NCBI RefSeq assembly: GCF_003369835.1
Contig: NZ_QPMJ01000002.1
Coordinates: 1,240,001 to 1,304,000, forward strand
Direction of reading: 5' to 3'
Length of the DNA stretch: 64,000 bases
Source of the DNA: Halorussus rarus
GTDB lineage: Archaea > Halobacteriota > Halobacteria > Halobacteriales > Haladaptataceae
Positions 62,831 to 64,000 of this stretch are shown in pieces; position 1 is the stretch's first letter; each line of letters begins with the position of its first letter. The position numbers and the translations under genes were made by a program. Under the pieces are notes generated by a model. The model saw only the letters and a program-made list of their open reading frames with translations, did no database searches and was not told where the DNA came from.

Positions 62831-63517
62831 TCAGAACCGGTGGACGTCCACGCCGTCGTCGGTTCCGACGTGGATCTCGTCGGCCATCCCGACGAACAGC
62901 CCGTGCTCGACCGCGCCGGGGAGTCCGGACAGGTCGGCCGCGAGCGACGCGGGCTCGGCGATCTCGCCGAAGTCGCAGTCGAGCACGAGGTTCCCGTTGT
63001 CGGTCACGACCGGCCCGTCCTTGCGCTCGGCGGCCCGGAGGGCGGGCTCGCCGCCGAGCCCGCGGACCTCGTCGGCTACCGTCGTCCGGGCGTCGGGCAG
63101 CACCTCGACCGGGACGGCGCGGTCGAGCAGGTCGGCGGCCTTGCTCGGGTCCGCGACGACGAGTAGCCGGTCGGCGGCCGCGTCGACCACCTTCTCGCGG
63201 GCGTGGGCCGCGCCGCCGCCCTTCACGAGGTGGGGCCCGGAGAACTGGTCGGCGCCGTCGATGGCCAGGTCCACCGCGTCGGCCTCTTCGAGGGTCGTGA
63301 GCGGGACGCCGACCTCCCGGGCGAGCGCCCGGGACTGGAAGGAGGTCGGGATCCCGCGGACGTCGAGGCCGGCGTCGACCGCCCGGCCGACGGCCCGGAT
63401 GGCGTGGGCCGCGGTCGACCCGGTGCCGAGCCCGACGACCGTGCCGTCCTCGACCGCCTCGGCCGCGCTCTCGCCGGCCGCCCGCTTCCCCGCGTCGCTT
63501 CCGCCGGTCGTCTTCAT
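62831..63517 (-). CDS. rpiA: Ribose-5-phosphate isomerase A
   Basis: This 228-residue enzyme interconverts ribose and ribulose 5-phosphates. [20 protein letters not shown] is the N-terminal phosphate loop, [30 protein letters not shown] carries the catalytic Asp, Lys and Glu residues, and [12 protein letters not shown] lies near the C-terminus. The start [11 protein letters not shown] at 63517 is chosen over a longer frame to 63709 that overlaps the next gene's promoter. Confidence 0.95.
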   Translation of the reverse strand: MKTTGGSDAGKRAAGESAAEAVEDGTVVGLGTGSTAAHAIRAVGRAVDAGLDVRGIPTSFQSRALAREVGVPLTTLEEADAVDLAIDGADQFSGPHLVKGGGAAHAREKVVDAAADRLLVVADPSKAADLLDRAVPVEVLPDARTTVADEVRGLGGEPALRAAERKDGPVVTDNGNLVLDCDFGEIAEPASLAADLSGLPGAVEHGLFVGMADEIHVGTDDGVDVHRF

Positions 63518-63674
63518 GCGCGCACCTGCGCGGGCCGCGGTGAAAAGTCTGGTCGAACGGGCGCGACGGCGCCGGGTCGAGCGAGCCGGCGCCGGGCCGA
63601 ACGACTGCAACGGCTCGTTTCCCGACGGAACGGGCGCTAGTGTTTTGGCAGTTCCGCCCCTGATTCGAAAGACA

Positions 63675-64000
63675 ATGGCTGCCAGCGACTCGGACGCCGA
63701 GTCCGGCACGGGGACCGGGGAGGGCGACGTGTCGACCGAAGAGGACGACGCGACGACCGAGCGGGGCGAGACGACGACCGAACAGGGGGAGGCGACGACG
63801 GAGCCAGCCGAGGAGGCGGTCGCGCTCCGGGACGTGCAGAAGACGTACTACCTGGGCGAGCCCGTCCACGCGCTCGACGGGGTCGACCTCTCGATTCCGC
63901 GAGGGTCGTACACCGCGGTGATGGGGCCCAGCGGCTCGGGCAAGAGCACGCTGCTCAATCTCATCGGCTGTCTCGACACGCCCAGCGAGGGCGAGGTGTG
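63675..64000 (+). CDS. ABC transporter ATP-binding protein (LolD/MacB type), N-terminal part
   Basis: The gene leaves the window on the right after about 108 codons. It begins with an unusual acidic Thr/Glu-rich extension of about 50 residues ([18 protein letters not shown], then [17 protein letters not shown]). The ATPase domain follows: [31 protein letters not shown], Walker [22 protein letters not shown]. The segment after Walker A matches MacB/LolD-type ATPases. Its partner permease would lie further right. GTTTTGG near 63642 may be a TATA element. Confidence 0.88.
   Translation, partial: MAASDSDAESGTGTGEGDVSTEEDDATTERGETTTEQGEATTEPAEEAVALRDVQKTYYLGEPVHALDGVDLSIPRGSYTAVMGPSGSGKSTLLNLIGCLDTPSEGEV

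Noticed and set aside
1-64000. tRNA, rRNA, CRISPR arrays and intact insertion sequences
   Set aside because: No T-loop consensus with matching acceptor stem, no regularly spaced repeats, and no transposase-like ORF were found by reading both strands.

Overview
The window is chromosomal DNA from an extremely halophilic archaeon (class Halobacteria). The signs are high GC content, strongly acidic proteins, mostly leaderless genes with a TATA-like box 25-30 bases before the start codon, and haloarchaeal families: eL40, thermosome, aIF1A, RFC small subunit, DUF5786, DUF7563, DUF1931 and a bat-type HTH regulator. The genus cannot be fixed from this sequence. No tRNA, rRNA, CRISPR array, intein or intact insertion sequence was found. 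The window reads as core chromosome with a few accessory patches.

Layout. 1-7.1 kb: the end of tyrS, a CPBP protease behind paired palindromes, then a translation and ribosome-biogenesis stretch (aIF1A, nitroreductase, Rio1 kinase, trpS, Dim2-like KH protein). 7.1-16.1 kb: thermosome, TrkH potassium transporter, bat-type regulator, divergent Lrp regulator and glnA, PAP2 phosphatase, BrkB-family membrane protein. 16.1-22 kb: Trm1, a SWIM-like protein, HisH and a phosphonate-type ABC importer (phnD-phnC-phnE). 22-31 kb: a Tat-exported PQQ propeller fused to a pseudokinase, type 4 uracil-DNA glycosylase, DUF99, DUF5786, MBL hydrolase, MazG, cupin, eL40, a beta-helix protein and Tsr3. 31-44.3 kb: HPP protein, amidotransferase, SMP-30-like protein, DHH phosphoesterase, a degenerate AMP-ligase and a degenerate alpha/beta hydrolase, wHTH regulator, HD phosphohydrolase, Dps with Gln-rich tails, a second BrkB protein and a soluble chemotaxis-type transducer. 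44.3-54.1 kb: a frameshifted gene, alaS, UPF0145, a zinc-finger ORF in lower-GC DNA, an ABC-2 exporter, a zinc ribbon, rfcS and a bactofilin-like membrane protein. 54.1-64 kb: a structured RNA candidate, a SAMP2-redoxin fusion, GNAT, phosphohexomutase, a P450/flavin reductase/SDR cluster, GIY-YIG, DUF7563, LarB, a mini histone-fold protein, rpiA and the start of an ABC ATPase.

The most interesting signals are: (1) a possible attenuator before trpS, where a 19-codon reading frame holds two Trp codons in the loop of a 12-bp hairpin; (2) a ubiquitin-like SAMP2 module fused through its diglycine to a redoxin; (3) an outside-in receptor with a pseudokinase; (4) two families of dispersed intergenic repeats built from small hairpins; (5) a long multi-stem RNA candidate at 54.2 kb; (6) twin 14-bp palindromes before the CPBP protease; (7) neighbouring AMP-ligase and hydrolase genes that have both lost key catalytic residues.
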